The translations under genes were made by a program, and so were the position numbers. The notes below the pieces were generated by a model. The model was not told the DNA's origin. It saw only the letters and a program-made list of their open reading frames with translations, and made no database searches. From contig NC_087079.1 of the NCBI RefSeq assembly GCF_026151205.1, positions 7,554,635-7,618,634 on the forward strand: a DNA stretch of 64,000 nucleotides. Direction: 5' to 3'. The stretch's first letter is position 1. Each line of letters starts with the position of its first letter. This DNA is from Bolinopsis microptera. Taxonomy: Eukaryota; Ctenophora; Tentaculata; Lobata; Bolinopsidae. This document shows, piece by piece, positions 51,358 through 63,646 of this stretch.

Positions 51358-54300
51358 TTAGAATTTAGTGAAATTTTTGTCATTCCATTCAGCACCATAC
51401 CTGTTTTGGGCATTCATCAATGACTTTTGTAATTTATTCTTAACAGAAGAACAAGAGGAATTAAAATTAAATGAGCCAATTTTACAAAACTCATTCCACA
51501 GCCACGCTGATTTATAGATGAATTGTTTAGTTGGAGAAGGTGTGATTAACATATTGTCTTTCCTATGAGATATGGTGAACAAAGAGAACATTGAAATTGG
51601 TACTCTTGTCTTAATTATCTTAAAAAATTCCATTAGGCAACGTAGTCTATATAGGTTCTCTACAGCTAGTAATTTATGTTTTGCAAATAGAGGTTTGGTA
51701 GACTCCTTAACATAAAAATCGCAACCCAAACGTTGGGAGCCGAACGGTCTAACTCTAGCACATGTTTTGAATTTGTCTACATACCTTTTATGGTCTCCGA
51801 ATAGAATTCTTATACATTTCTTCTGAGTAATAAATAGTGGTTTTAACTGGATATTAGGAATACCTCCCCACACAGAAATAGCAAAACCGAGATGTGATTC
51901 AAAGAGAGAATGGTAAATTTGTTTATATAGTGATTCTGGTAAGCATTTCTTAATACGGTAGATACGTCCACAAGCACTGCTTAGTTTTTTGTTAAGAGAT
52001 TGTATGTGTGGTTTCCAACTTAATTTGTCGTCAATAATTACTCCAAGGAATTTAGTTTGACTAACACGCTTGATTACCTTGTTATTCATGGATAGGTAAT
52101 AGCTATCTATATCGGCGTCTAATTCATTATTGTTACGTTTATTTGGAGAGAAGTACATGTAACAGCACTTTTTTACATTAATATGTAGTAGGTTTACTAT
52201 CATGTACTTATTAACAGCCTGCAGTATTTTGTTAGCCATGTCATATACCTTATCCTTTGAGTCGGCTGCAACAAATATATTAGTGTCGTCAGCAAATAGA
52301 ACAAATTTACCTAGACTTGTTATATTACAAATATCATTTATGTACAGTATAAACAGTAGAGGTCAGAGCACACTCCCTTGGGGGACTCCAAATTCTACAG
52401 GTAATTCATCAGATTTTACATCAAGAACGTCCACAAATTGTTTTCTATTAGATAAATAACTAGAGATAAGATTTAGAGCATTTCCTCGGATACCATAGTT
52501 ATTTAATTTTGTTATTAGCTTAGAGTGGTCTAGGGTATCAAAGGCTTTAGAAAGATCTACGAAGACACCTAGTACGTGCTGCTTTTTGCTAGTTAACGAT
52601 TCAATATGTTCTACAGAATAATTAAGTGCATGACTAGTGGAATGCCCTTTTCTGAAACCAAATTGGTTTTCATGAATTATTCCCTTAGAGGTTAAGAAAC
52701 TATACAACCTAGCATATATCAGTTTTTCTAGTATTTTCCCAAAAACAGGTAGTGTCGATACGGGTCTATAATTTCCTAAAAGCTGTTCATCTTCCTTTTT
52801 GTAAATCGGACTAATTCTCCCTGTCTTAAGTTCTTCAGGAAATAGGCCTTCTTGCATGCATCTATTGAAATACTTCTTAATTACATGAATTGGTATGTCG
52901 CTTGATTTACCATTTTTTAATTCGTTTATGGTCTCTATCATTTCAGCACTGTCACAGTCTTTAAGGCCAGAGGGGGGGGGTAAATGGCACTTTTCTAGTT
53001 TTCACATATTTGATAATAGCTGCTGGAGACGAACAAGAAGAAAAAGACCGGATCAAAATCTGACCTTGCGTTCCTGAGATATCGCGCGCTAAATTTTGAG
53101 GTTTACCTGTAATTACATGTTAAGCTGGATCTTTAAACGGCTGTAACTTTTTTGACCTTTCGATTCCTTAGTTGAGAAAACCGGCCACTCCCTGATCTTG
53201 AGGTTTGGTACAGTGGTTCCTTAGACAATTATCCTCATTTATTATGTGAGCGATTTTTTTTATTTGACTCGGTCCTCGAATTATGAGGTTAACCATGTCA
53301 AAAATTCGGAAAATTTAGCTGGTTAACCTCATAATTCGAGAACCGAGTCAAATTTAAAAAATCGCTCACATAATAAATGAGGACAATTGTCTAAGGAACC
53401 ACTGTACCAAACCTCAAGATCAGGGAGTGGCCAGTTTTCTCAACTAAGGAATCGAAAGGTCAAAAAATGTGTTTTGAGATAGATGCAATTTAGTGTTTTC
53501 AAAATTTTGAATATTCACTGGAATGTATCACAGTTCGTTAGTTAGGACTTTTTATACACTTAATAACGTTTTCTTGATCAGACCTGGCCGTCCCCTAAAT
53601 GATTTTAGCCACTTTCAGTAGTTAATGTCCTTGTATTGTAAAAAATGAGGTTAACCAAGACTTCCTGTAAACACTAACTGCTTAAAATTTGGTTGTTAAC
53701 CTCGCTTTAGACCATATAACACTGGGATTGGTTTATCAATATGTTATTATATATGTAGTAAAACATTTGCACAGTATAACGATTAAGGTTTTGAGGTTAA
53801 CATGTAATTAACTGGTCAGATATTCAAAAAATGAGAGGTTAACCTCATTTTTTAGCCATTTACGGGTAAAATCTTCTACTAAAATATGGTCAGTTCAAAT
53901 CACCTTTGTCACGTGATTATAGTTGTAGGCATTGTGATACCAATAGATACCTCACTTCGATATTGTGGTACATTACATAAGTAAGAATCGTATGTATATT
54001 CCCTACGGTACCAAAATGTGATGGTTAACCTCATTTTTTTCATTTTCTCAAGATAAAAGTAAAGTCAATCAACACGTCATCTATTTAGAAATTTGCATAC
54101 CGTAAACTTACCATGAAAATAATAACTCTATCATTTGATCTATTCTCGCTATATCTAAAAGAAGAGGTTAACCTCATTTAATCACGTTTGGATATTACTT
54201 TTTCTGATAATTATGAACCTAAAATTTAGAGTTTACATTTGCTGACCGAAATAACAAAAAATTATGGCGTGTAATAAAATATGAACCTCAATTTTATTAA

Positions 54301-54540
54301 CCTCAATGTTGTATAGTCAATTTTGTGAAAATTGGTTAACCTCAATTATAAAATAAAGTTAATCAGCTACAAATATGTGAATAGCAGCAATGTTTTTGTC
54401 ATCAAAAATTAAATCGATTTAGAAAATAATATTTTGGTAGAATTTTTTGACCCCTTACCCCCCCCCTCTGGCCTTAAGATAAATACTGGATGTGATGGAT
54501 TTCGGGAGGTAGTCGGTAAATGTTGGTAAATCATATTCTT
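51358..54540 (-). mobile_element. Second LINE (CR1/Jockey-like), RT with one stop, split by a TTAA element
   Basis: From 52960 down the frame encodes SAEMIETINELKNGKSSDIP, GRISPIYKKEDEQLLGNYRP, VSTLPVFGKILEKLIYARLY, VFVDLSKAFDTLDHSKLITK, FGVPQGSVL-stop-PLLFILYIND, FVLFADDTNIFVAADSKDK and the C-terminal RT region to 51358. Only one in-frame TGA (52365-52363), where the family has Gly (GSVLGPL), interrupts it. On the far side of the inserted element, 54540-54478 continues the same frame (DLPTFTDYLPKSITSSIYLK). It is 5'-truncated; no endonuclease is seen. Confidence 0.88.
52965..54473. mobile_element. 1509-bp TTAA-flanked transposon with internal palindrome
   Basis: Exact 19-bp terminal inverted repeats (GGCCAGAGGGGGGGGGTAA) are flanked by TTAA (52961-52964, 54474-54477). 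The interrupted LINE frame is restored if the element plus one TTAA is removed. About 53155-53465 is a long inverted repeat centred near 53310. About ten copies of GAGGTTAACCTC or its half GGTTAACC are scattered through it. There is no transposase frame. TTAA duplication fits piggyBac or Kolobok type elements. Confidence 0.9.
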
Positions 54541-55135
54541 AAATAGTCATGACAATACACTTCATTAAGATTAGATGCAATGGAAGCAAAGTACTTGTTG
54601 AACTCATTTGCAATTACACGACGATTGGTTACACGCTCATTATCAATAATAAAGTTAGGTTTCGTCTGACGTATTATACTAATTATAGAAAACGTAATAT
54701 TTGGCCCTCAGATTTAAAGGAAAATGCGCAATTTGCGCAATTTTTTTAAATAAGCATACGATAGTACTTATTTTTAAAAACTGAAAATTCTATAACGGGT
54801 CAAAAACTGCTCATGCTGCGCTTCAATTCTACTGTTGTAGCGCGATGCGTTACTGTGCCGCGCCGCGCACTCAATGAGTCTTCTCACAGCGCCATCGGCG
54901 AAATGCGCTACTGTGCCTCGCCGAGCTGCGATGAATTGACATCGTCAATTAAATTCTACTGCATTTCAGAATTCTCAATGATTGTCAAGTAGCACGCTGT
55001 TCATCATTCATGTTCATACTCCCTTGCAACAAGTAGGTTTCATCCAATAGATGTAGTAAGAGTGTGACAAAGGTCAAGAATCTTCAGTCAATTAAACAAA
55101 TAATCAATTAAACAAATAAGTGTTCTTTTCTTCCA
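54541..55135. other. Repeat-rich flank
   Basis: 54840-54960 contains GC-rich blocks including GCTACTGTGCCTCGCCGAGC, homologous to 49870. 55083-55110 has a duplicated TCAATTAAACAAATAA. No exon supported. Confidence 0.4.
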
Positions 55136-55231
55136 GAGCGGGTTGTTCCTTATTGGAACAAACTCCCTTCGGAGGTGAAGAACTGCTTGACAGTTTCAAT
55201 GAGTTTTAAAATTGGATTGGAAAGTTTTTAA
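55136..55231 (+). mobile_element. LINE RT C-terminal fragment
   Basis: The frame ERVVPYWNKLPSEVKNCLTV followed by SMSFKIGLESF and stop matches the WN-LP-(E/S)-V...F-(K)-L end motif of Jockey/CR1-type reverse transcriptases. Only this tail is present. Confidence 0.6.
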
Positions 55232-55659
55232 AAAAATATGATTTCTAAATATATTGTAAATGACTTTCATTTTTGGAATGTTTCGAAAGAAGTTTTAACA
55301 AGAATTGAAGGTACCAGTTATATCAGTAATAAGGAAAAACACAATGATTATCTGTGGTTCCATCCTTCACATAGCCATGTGTATACGCGTACTGCGTGAC
55401 GCTACTGCGTGAAGCTACTGCAAGCGAGAGGGCTCTGGTTAGAGCAAGTTCCATCCTTATGTAGCAAGGAAACGTCTATAAATCTTTACTCCACTGGGAA
55501 GTATGAATAAATTAAATTTTGTAATGTTGTTTTATTCATGATTAATATTTGATAAATTATTACCTTTAAATTTGATGGAGAAATAATTATTTTTCCATGT
55601 AGTGTGATGATACTTTGTAGATACAGATACATGGGTTGGGGTCCCCCTTTTTTCCTTTT

Positions 55660-55885
55660 TAAAAAAATGAAAAACCTAGTTTCTGACACTCTTACAACGT
55701 GTCCGTAGTCTAGCAGAACCGATGAAATTTTTTATAGACTTAACGCCAGTATGCCTGAGAACTTCATCATTGGAAACCACTTTATCTTTAGAATTCTTCT
55801 CAAAAAGGTCAGGTGGAAAACGCTTCATCTGTTTTCAGTAGTGTTCCAGACTTCAGCTTTGTATAACAGAATAGTGATAACAGCA
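55660..55885 (-). mobile_element. Degenerate LINE fragment
   Basis: LLYKAEVWNTTENR, stop, SVFHLTFLRRILKIKW, then after a shift SNDEVLRHTGVKSIKNFI, the RT C-terminal signature of endonuclease-type LINEs as in 36520-37140. Multiple lesions. Confidence 0.65.
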
Positions 55886-55890
55886 GCCTT

Positions 55891-56299
55891 TTAGGCTACT
55901 GTTCCATATCTTCCAGACCTGGTGCAGTGAAATGCACCATTGGCACGCTGAATCCTGATGTCAACTATCCCCATATCGTCAAATTTACTGACCCACTCAA
56001 CAGGTTTCCCCTCTACTCTCAACTCAATACTGTATCTCTCGGTGTAGGGTCGCTGGGATACACATTTATATTTAATTCTCTCTGGTTCAGGTTCACAAAA
56101 TTGGTTTCTCTTTACTTGACAACCATACACTGCGTCTTTTTGGCATTGATCTTCAGCCCAGCATAAGAACTGTATTGAGTGATGAGGTACGTAGATTCTT
56201 GCAAACCCGTCTTCAGTAATAATTATAAGTGGATGGTTTTTTACATTGTTTACAGGGCAGGTTTTATGTTCCCAAATTGATGTCACATAGATCCTTAGC
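55891..56299 (-). CDS. Unrecognised cysteine-containing open frame
   Basis: The 130-codon frame, open from about 56299, reads TSIWEHKTCPVNNVKNHPLI through IYVPHHSIQFLCWAEDQCQK, RPYTERYSIELRVEGKP and ends GAFHCTRSGRYGTVA, stop. Eight Cys, balanced composition and no low-complexity tract suggest real coding sequence, perhaps an exon of an extracellular protein or a mobile-element gene. No ATG opens it, and a SINE abuts its 5' end, so it may be truncated. I do not recognise the family. Confidence 0.4.
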
Positions 56300-56393
56300 T
56301 ACTCCTTAGACTAAGTGACACTGGGATTTGAGCCCTGGAACTACTGCAGCAGAAGGCAGAGGCTCTAACCACTACGCCACCTAGCCTCTTTAG
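56290..56393 (-). mobile_element. tRNA-derived SINE fragment
   Basis: On the minus strand GAGGCTAGGTGGCGTAGTGG TTAGAGC (A box) is followed by CAGGGCTCAAATCCC (B box) and then about 30 bp. It differs from the SINE at 31795 and has no long body. Confidence 0.75.
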
Positions 56394-57427
56394 TGGTTTT
56401 AATCCGGGATTGTGTACTGAAAGAATCAAAACACCAGCTTCTTAGCAGAGTGAGTGGAAGGACATAATTGCTCATTGTAGCTTCTATATACTCAGCAAAC
56501 TGCAAGGAGGCCTTTTGTGGTTTAATTTATTTATGGCTGAATGACTGTAAGTGATATATCTCACTCTTAACTACCTCACGAGACATAATTATATTCGACA
56601 TAATTCCGGTGAACTAAATGATTTGGGAACGAAAATATGGGATTTTTTTCGAAAACCACAGCATTTTATACCCCAAATTAAATTATGGTATTTAGAATTT
56701 TTTATTCTATGTTACTTACTTTCTTACTCGTGATCGAATACTACTGTTCCATTTGTTAGATGAATCATATTTATGACTAACTAAATTGATAGTAAATCGA
56801 CAAAGTCCAATAATTTGGGAAAATAATGATGGTGACCTAAATTTTGGTAGTCCATAAATATATGGTGTTTTTTTTTGGAAAATCACTGACTTTCGTACCT
56901 TTTAAATATGTCTCGCAAGGTAGCTGCGGATGGCACAAAAATTTATTTGATGCTCTGCATGGCAACATTGACATTTTCAATACATTTATTTAGAGAAAAT
57001 GAAATTATAAAATGAGGGGTGAGGATCCAGGTCTGGGGGTTGAATTGAAAGATCCATACCTCCTGCACATACAAATTTATTGCAATTCTGACAACATGAA
57101 TTATTATTGAATTGTAAATTTATAAGTTAGACTCATATATCCCCAACTCCAAACTTTCTTACGCAATTCGGACAAGAGAATCATTTGAGGGTAGTAACCT
57201 CTGGTTTACCCTGTTATTACTTACATCATTAACAGTATGATTCATGTATGAGTCGGGAATTTTCATTCATCCGTCATATTATAATATCAAAAAAGCAAAT
57301 AATTAAAACTATTTTTGCTTTTGTGTGTAAGGTTTGTTCCAATAATTGCATCTTTAAACTATATGATAACGTTATTCTATGTCTGTACTTTGTTTAATCA
57401 GAAGCTCTTTATCATTTACTTTTCAGG
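56394..57427. other. Upstream of the NTHL1 exons
   Basis: AT-rich; no exon recognised. TTACTTTTCAG directly before the NTHL1 ATG is a good 3' splice site, so an untranslated or coding exon probably lies further 5', possibly within this stretch. Confidence 0.4.
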
Positions 57428-57991
57428 ATGTCATTTAGTTCCTTGCTTGAAGAGGCTAATCATACCTTAGAATCTGATTGCGATGTGAATGACACCCAGT
57501 GGTCAATCGATAGTAACAGCAGCAATACTTTACCCTCTCCATGCACTCCTGCCTCAGCTAAGCCTGCTCCTCAATCATTCCCCAACCTTAATCAGAGCTT
57601 CAGCAATGGTCTGGGACAGAAAAACGGTTCTCCAAACCCAGACATTGCACATTATAATGCTTTTCAGAACACTAATTTAAGACAGCACTCAAGTTATGAT
57701 GTGAAAGCTGAACCAAATCCTTTCTATGGTCAAAACGGTCTCCATAACACATTTGTCAATCAAGTTTATCAACAACCAGTTGTTCAGCAAAGGACACATT
57801 TGCCCATTCAGTTTGATGAGTATTACAATTTGAATTCCTTGCCTAGGCAAGAGTACATTGTGAATAATCATAATCAGCAGTTATTGTATCAACAACATCA
57901 GAAATCTCTTGTTAATAATACTCCACCTCCAAATGTTAAACCTGAGAAAAGCAGAAAGCGTGCAAATAAAAAATCAGAACCTCGAAAAAAG
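57428..57991 (+). CDS. NTHL1: NTHL1 exon with disordered N-terminus
   Basis: [20 protein letters not shown] opens 188 codons after acceptor TTTTCAG. No domain until the terminal Lys/Arg cluster. Donor AAG|GTTTGT. The N-terminal extension is longer than in vertebrate NTHL1. Confidence 0.85.
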
Positions 57992-59046
57992 GTTTGTGAG
58001 AAAATGATGATGAATTACACCTATATACTTCTTACTAACGACAATTTTTCAAAATGATTTATACGTCCAAACTTTTTGGACCATGAAAACGCGTCATATT
58101 ATTAATTCGAACCAATTCATACAATTGTACCTGTAAACTTATTTGAAACTACAAGCTCTGCTTTATAATTTCGATACAGTAACTTTTATTTGCAGATAAA
58201 AATAGAATTTAATGGAGCACCCCCGAACTGGAAAGCTCTCTATGATAACATCATGGAGATGCGGAAGAATATAGTTGCTCCTGTGGATGTTATGGGCTGC
58301 TTTAAGAATGCTGAGTCTGATAAGGGTCCTAAGGTACGTGTGTCTGTGTATTTAGCACAACCCATAGTATTTATTAAGCTTTTTCATGAGAGCGTAAGTT
58401 TGACCGAAATCATATCAAAATCGAAACTCCAGTCATGTGAAGCTCGTTTTTGTTTTTGCAGAATAGCAAAAACCTAGGCTTATAGAATTTTCGCTAAACA
58501 TTGTTCTAACTCATAGAAAAGGCATCTGAGCTGGTATTTTTAAATGCAACTAAAAGAGTCGTTAAAGGTAAAAGTTCTGGAAAACAAACTCAAATTTCGT
58601 CATAAAACATTGTATTTTAATCTTCATAATTCTGATTCCTCTTTTAACTCTGATTTACCAATTTAACTTGTCTTCTTTATTTGTGAAAATATGTAAAATT
58701 TAGCCCGGGCTGGTAAATTGCCGACAATTTCACGTTAAATTGTTATTGTTAACTGAGTAGCACTGTTTTTAATTTTTCTAAGACCGTAAGATTAGTTTTT
58801 CTGGTATTCGGACACAGCTTACAATATCGATATGACAACTTTAATATAATGTAACTTTAAAATAATTAACTTCAGATCTACCGGTACCAAGTTATGATCT
58901 CGCTAATGCTGTCAAGTCAAACGAAAGACGAAGTCACTGCTGGTGCAATGAAGAGACTCAAGAAGTTTGGTTTGACGCCTAAGAATGTGGCGGACACTGA
59001 CGAATCGGTGTTGGCTCAGTTGATACATCCAGTTGGCTTTTGGCAG
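57428..59046 (+). CDS. NTHL1: Endonuclease III-like DNA glycosylase, first three exons
   Basis: NTHL1 removes oxidised pyrimidines in base-excision repair in nucleus and mitochondria. Exons 57428-57991, 58196-58333 and 58876-59046 all start and end in phase 0 with GT/AG borders. The first encodes 188 residues of Asn/Gln/Ser/Pro-rich, probably disordered sequence ending in a basic nuclear-localisation-like [18 protein letters not shown]. The second encodes [24 protein letters not shown]. The third encodes [35 protein letters not shown] and IHPVGFW, a close match to the HhH-GPD start of NTHL1. The helix-hairpin-helix, catalytic Lys/Asp and 4Fe-4S cysteines are not in the rest of the window; they may lie beyond 64000 or be lost. 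Confidence 0.92.
58196..58333 (+). CDS. NTHL1: NTHL1 exon 2
   Basis: 46 codons, phase 0, from TTTGCAG to AAG|GTACGTG. The [13 protein letters not shown]...APVDVMGC segment is conserved in the family. Confidence 0.9.
58876..59046 (+). CDS. NTHL1: NTHL1 exon 3
   Basis: 57 codons, phase 0, from ACTTCAG to CAG|GTAGTT. The LMLSSQTKD motif is the family signature that lines the substrate pocket. Confidence 0.95.
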
Positions 59047-60780
59047 GTAGTTTAGCCTGTAATTATATCACGTGTTCGTCACCCTTCATTGGAGATCATT
59101 CATCTGGTAAAAAGTATGATCATATTTCACAAAGTCCTCAAACAGAGTTTAAATTAAACTTTTTTCTATTTTAAAACTGTTATTGGGTGATTGTAGCTAG
59201 ACCCAACCACCAGGAATTCGGAATAAAGAGCCACTCAGACATATTTCCATATTTTGTCGCTCCGGTCACACGACGAAATTCCATCCATTTTCGTCATGCA
59301 TATTACCGGACTTTATTCGAATTAAATTCACTATTTGTTGTGATAGTTAAATGGCCTCAAATTATTTCCTTAATGTATAATAACTCATAATAAGCATATA
59401 TATTTTACGGTGAGTCACACTTGGTGATACTAGTCACGTGTCCTGGTCACGTGTCCTGGTCACGTGTCCTGGTCACGTGTCCTCTCCCCAATATCACGCC
59501 TGATTGGACATCTCCCGACACGTGACCCCAGTTCCTGCCTCCTAATTGGTTCACTAAATTGTTTATTGAGAATACTAGGGCTATTAGTAAACAACTCCTG
59601 ATTGGATCCCTTCGCCCACGTGGTATATTGAATTGAGCACAGTCACGTGGCAATCAGGTCCGTGACACGTCACACGTGGGCAGTTTCCTGGAATCTGATT
59701 GGATAACCAGCTCAGTATATACGTGCTAACGTGCAGCCCACGTGGTTGTCACGTGACATGAGACCAGTGAAGATGGTTGGTCGTGTCTCTTGATTCAATA
59801 TAACGAAACTAGTAGTGCAGTATATATACCAGCTCGTACACGCTGCAAGAGTATATATATTACTTGTATCTGGAACGGTAATGATAATTGGTACAGTTTG
59901 GAGTGTTCATTACTTATATGGCATGATTATAATCGCTCTAACGAGTTTGTTTTATTAAGTAAATCCTGGTAATCGGGTTTGTGACTACAGTAGATCATAC
60001 TTACAATATTACTATTATAATAATATACTGTAATGAATTAAGATTCCTAATATAATTAGATTGAACATGTGATTGAAAGTTCTGCCCTATTTCGAACATT
60101 AAAAGGTAGATATCTGTGTCGGTATTCACTTATACTGCCTTCACACTATGTATTCTGGGTAAAATTATCTTTATCCCGGTTGTTGCGACAAGTAAAAATG
60201 CTCTTATTAGGGAAAGGAGATTACTCGACGTTTCAATGTAACTACATCGTATTCATGATCTAAAAACAAGTGTTAAAAATTCAAAACGTAAAAAACATAT
60301 ATCTGAGGCAAAATTTGTGTACGTTAATTTATTTTTAATCAATCAACTTTATCCAAAAATTCGATACAAAAAAGTCATAACAAAATTCATAACAAAACTA
60401 ATTTATACGACGACAAACTTTTATAGTAAATACTGTACATTCCTAAAACTACTACTAAATATACTACACATGATACAGAAGCATGGAGTGCTACAACGGT
60501 GAACAGGTGCATGATGTGAAGTGTGTAGGTATGTATCTAGTGTGGAGTGAAAATGGCGGGAATCGTACTGACCAATGAGAAGTGTGAAACGTGGGAGCCT
60601 AATATGGTTTGATTGATGTTGTAAGGGTAGTGTGTTGAATAGGAGGCGGAAGTGTGCGTGTGTGAGATGTGGTCCCTGTACTCAGAAAGTAAACAAAACC
60701 TATAAATATCACTAAAAATCACTACATATGTGTAGACAATCCCCTGTCTGTAAAGTATACAATATGTTACACCCTGTTTA
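59047..60780. other. Probable NTHL1 intron; CACGTG cluster 59426-59760
   Basis: 59426-59485 has four tandem CACGTGTCCTGGT units of about 13 bp, and six more CACGTG sites follow by 59756, several as TCACGTGAC or CCACGTGG, interspersed with ATTGG (CCAAT-box complement). If this is not an intron it would look like a promoter, for example of a transcript starting near TATATATACC (59821). No exon is recognised to 60780. Confidence 0.45.
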
Positions 60781-61800
60781 TTATGTACTTGTTACTAAAA
60801 AACGTTTGATTGTTTCTAACTCATCTCTCTTGTTAATGTTAGGTTTGAACTTCAAAATAAGCATTGCTTCTGCAATCTTTCTTCTAGCTGTGTTGCTTTC
60901 TGTTTTTAAAATCTCAAATTCTAAATTGGGTTCTGACCCCCTATGTAAACTGTTATAATGAATAGCAAAAGCTTGACTAGTGTTAGAAGGAGTTAAAGGA
61001 AATTTAGCATATCTTAGGTGCTCTCCGAGCCTATCATGTGCCCTCCTGCACGTCTCACCAATATAAATATTATTACAGATTTTACAGGTAATCTTATACA
61101 CAACGTTCTTCACCTCACAATCTTTATTTTCAGTTATTAATAAAGGACAAATTTTACAGGAGTTAATAATACAGGTTCTCTTATCATACGGTCTGTTATT
61201 ACACACAATATTTCTTAGTTTTCTAGCTGGGGAAAATATAACTTTAATAGGTAAATTGTTCTGTTTAATATGATTCCTAATTCTGTTACTGATACTGTCT
61301 GAGATAAAATCTAACTTAAGCACTGTTCTGTTATCCTCCCTATTTCTATTACTAATACTACTACGACGTCTGTTGGAATAATTTCTGGGTGTTTGATACC
61401 CGTTTCTAGTCATAAGACGGTCTAAAATGCTGTATGAATGTTCTCTCTCCTGAGGTCCTGACGAGATCTTGTCCGCTTCTTTATACAGGTTGATCACGGT
61501 GTTCGTCTTCACAGATTCTGGGTGACATGAATTCTTGTGAAGTGTGATGTCTTTCTGCTGTGGCTTACGGTACAAGCGGCTCGTCACAGTTCCATCAGGT
61601 TCCACTCTAAGCTCTGTGTTAAGGAATGGGATGAACTCTTGGTCGTTCTCCGGAAACTCTACCTCCCACTTGAGTTTCTTGTCAGGGTCCTGGTCTGCGA
61701 TACTCTGAACAAGTGCTAGAGCTTCTTCTCTTGTTACAGCTGTGCTGGTGGCGTCGTCAATGTACCGCTTGTAGAAGTCAGATAAGTAGACACTATGATA
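60781..61800 (-). mobile_element. Canonical Penelope-like element, 5'-truncated
   Basis: The frame starts near 61800 in the reverse transcriptase, just before motif C (FYKRYIDDAT), runs through WEVEFPENDQEFIPFLNTEL and LYRKPQQKDITLHKNSCHPE, and ends with a C-terminal GIY-YIG nuclease: VVYKITCKICNNIYIGETCR, RRAHDRLGEHLRYAK, NLEFEILKTE, stop after FLVTST. No stop or shift is seen in the part present. Domain order is RT then GIY-YIG, unlike the Naiad element at 37.6 kb. Confidence 0.9.
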
Positions 61801-62400
61801 TAATGGAGAAATATTTATGTACTGTAGGATCGCAATCAGTAATAAAAATGTCCATATCTAAATTCTAAACTCCGGATTTTGTTATGTCCGACAAAAATTT
61901 AAAGTTCATGATTTATTAATTAGTCAATCTTGATCGTGGAATGTTATATTTAACATCATAGATCAATATCATCTCTGAGATCGCAAAACTCTAGTACATA
62001 TAAATATATTATAAATATTTAATCTATTTAAAGTGAAACCTTCCAGTTATCCTCCGAACTTCATCGCGTGGATGTCAGCTCTTCCAGTGCTCATAACCTT
62101 AAACCATTTGCAGGTGTTTGTAAGCAAACTTTATAATCACACACCGTACACTTACCATGCAGTATTACAAGTTTTACAAGTTGTTTTGCCAAGTACAGAT
62201 AACCTAACAATACAGATTAAACCTAACAATACAGATTAAACCTAACAACACATGCTGTTCGTTTGTAAGGCACCCACAATCCACATTGATACCTAAGTAA
62301 GAAGTAAGGAGGCTACGTCCGAATCCCTACCGCTTCCCCAAAACCCTAACTGTAACCCTAGCTCTAACCGTAATCCTGACCGTAAGCTTAACTCCAACCC
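61801..62400. other. No gene; short direct repeats
   Basis: CTAACAATACAGATTAAAC is repeated two to three times at 62202-62246. CCCTAAC/CCCTAG-like steps (CCCTAACTGTAACCCTAGCTC) lie just before the microsatellite at 62340-62403. No exon seen. Confidence 0.4.
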
Positions 62401-62964
<564 letters not shown>

Positions 62965-63503
62965 CTATTGGTACTGGTGGGTAGTTAAACCCTATTCGGG
63001 ATAATTCACTTACATTTGTAGTTTGTGAATGTGTCGTGGTACTTTATATATCATATAATATAATATAAATATTATATATATACCTGTCAGCATTTCTCAG
63101 GAAACTAACAAACACGATAAGAGAGAGAAAATGTAGATTATTTCGTAATGCCTGTCAAAAAGAGCGGACGGGGCAGTGAGATTTTTATGAAGTTTAGTTC
63201 TGGGAACTTTCCTTGCTATGTGTGTGAAGAGTATCGGAATGATTTTAGGTTAAACTGTTGAATAATGGTACCTTCTAGAGTCATCTAGCCTCATTTCACG
63301 CTAGATGACGGTAGATGTCGAATTTCAACAATCGGTAAAGGTCCCCTTTGTGATATTATGTGTGTAAATTTGTTTGGCACGTGACAGCAGGCAACTAATC
63401 AGACTCTTATCACGTGACAAAAAACTTGTGTTACCTTCCCAACGAGTAGCACCAAGTCTCTTTTTCTTTTCTTTTTTCTTTTTCTTGTTATTACTATAAC
63501 TAC
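62965..63503. other. No gene seen
   Basis: Two CACGTG sites near 63379 and 63412, a TA patch near 63050-63080, and ATAACTAC (63496-63503), the left target duplication of the MITE. Confidence 0.4.
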
Positions 63504-63646
63504 GGGGGGGGGGGGGGGGTACCAATGGCATAAATGGCATAATGGAGAATTGGCCAAGCAAAATTTCCATTTATGCCATGAAATTTCTATGCCATTTGAC
63601 GATTTTTATGCCATTTGTCTCCATTTTATGCCATTGGTACCCCCCC
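63504..63646. mobile_element. 143-bp hAT-like MITE
   Basis: ATAACTAC flanks both ends (63496-63503, 63647-63654), an 8-bp target duplication. Termini are G-run plus GTACCAATGGCATAAA and its complement. Inside, ATGCCATTT and AAATGGCAT repeat in both directions, so it can fold into a hairpin. The G run at the left end is longer (about 16) than the right (7). Confidence 0.85.

Noticed and set aside
52363-52365. Selenocysteine codon in the LINE
   Set aside because: The aligned residue is Gly (GGA), and a simple nonsense change explains it.
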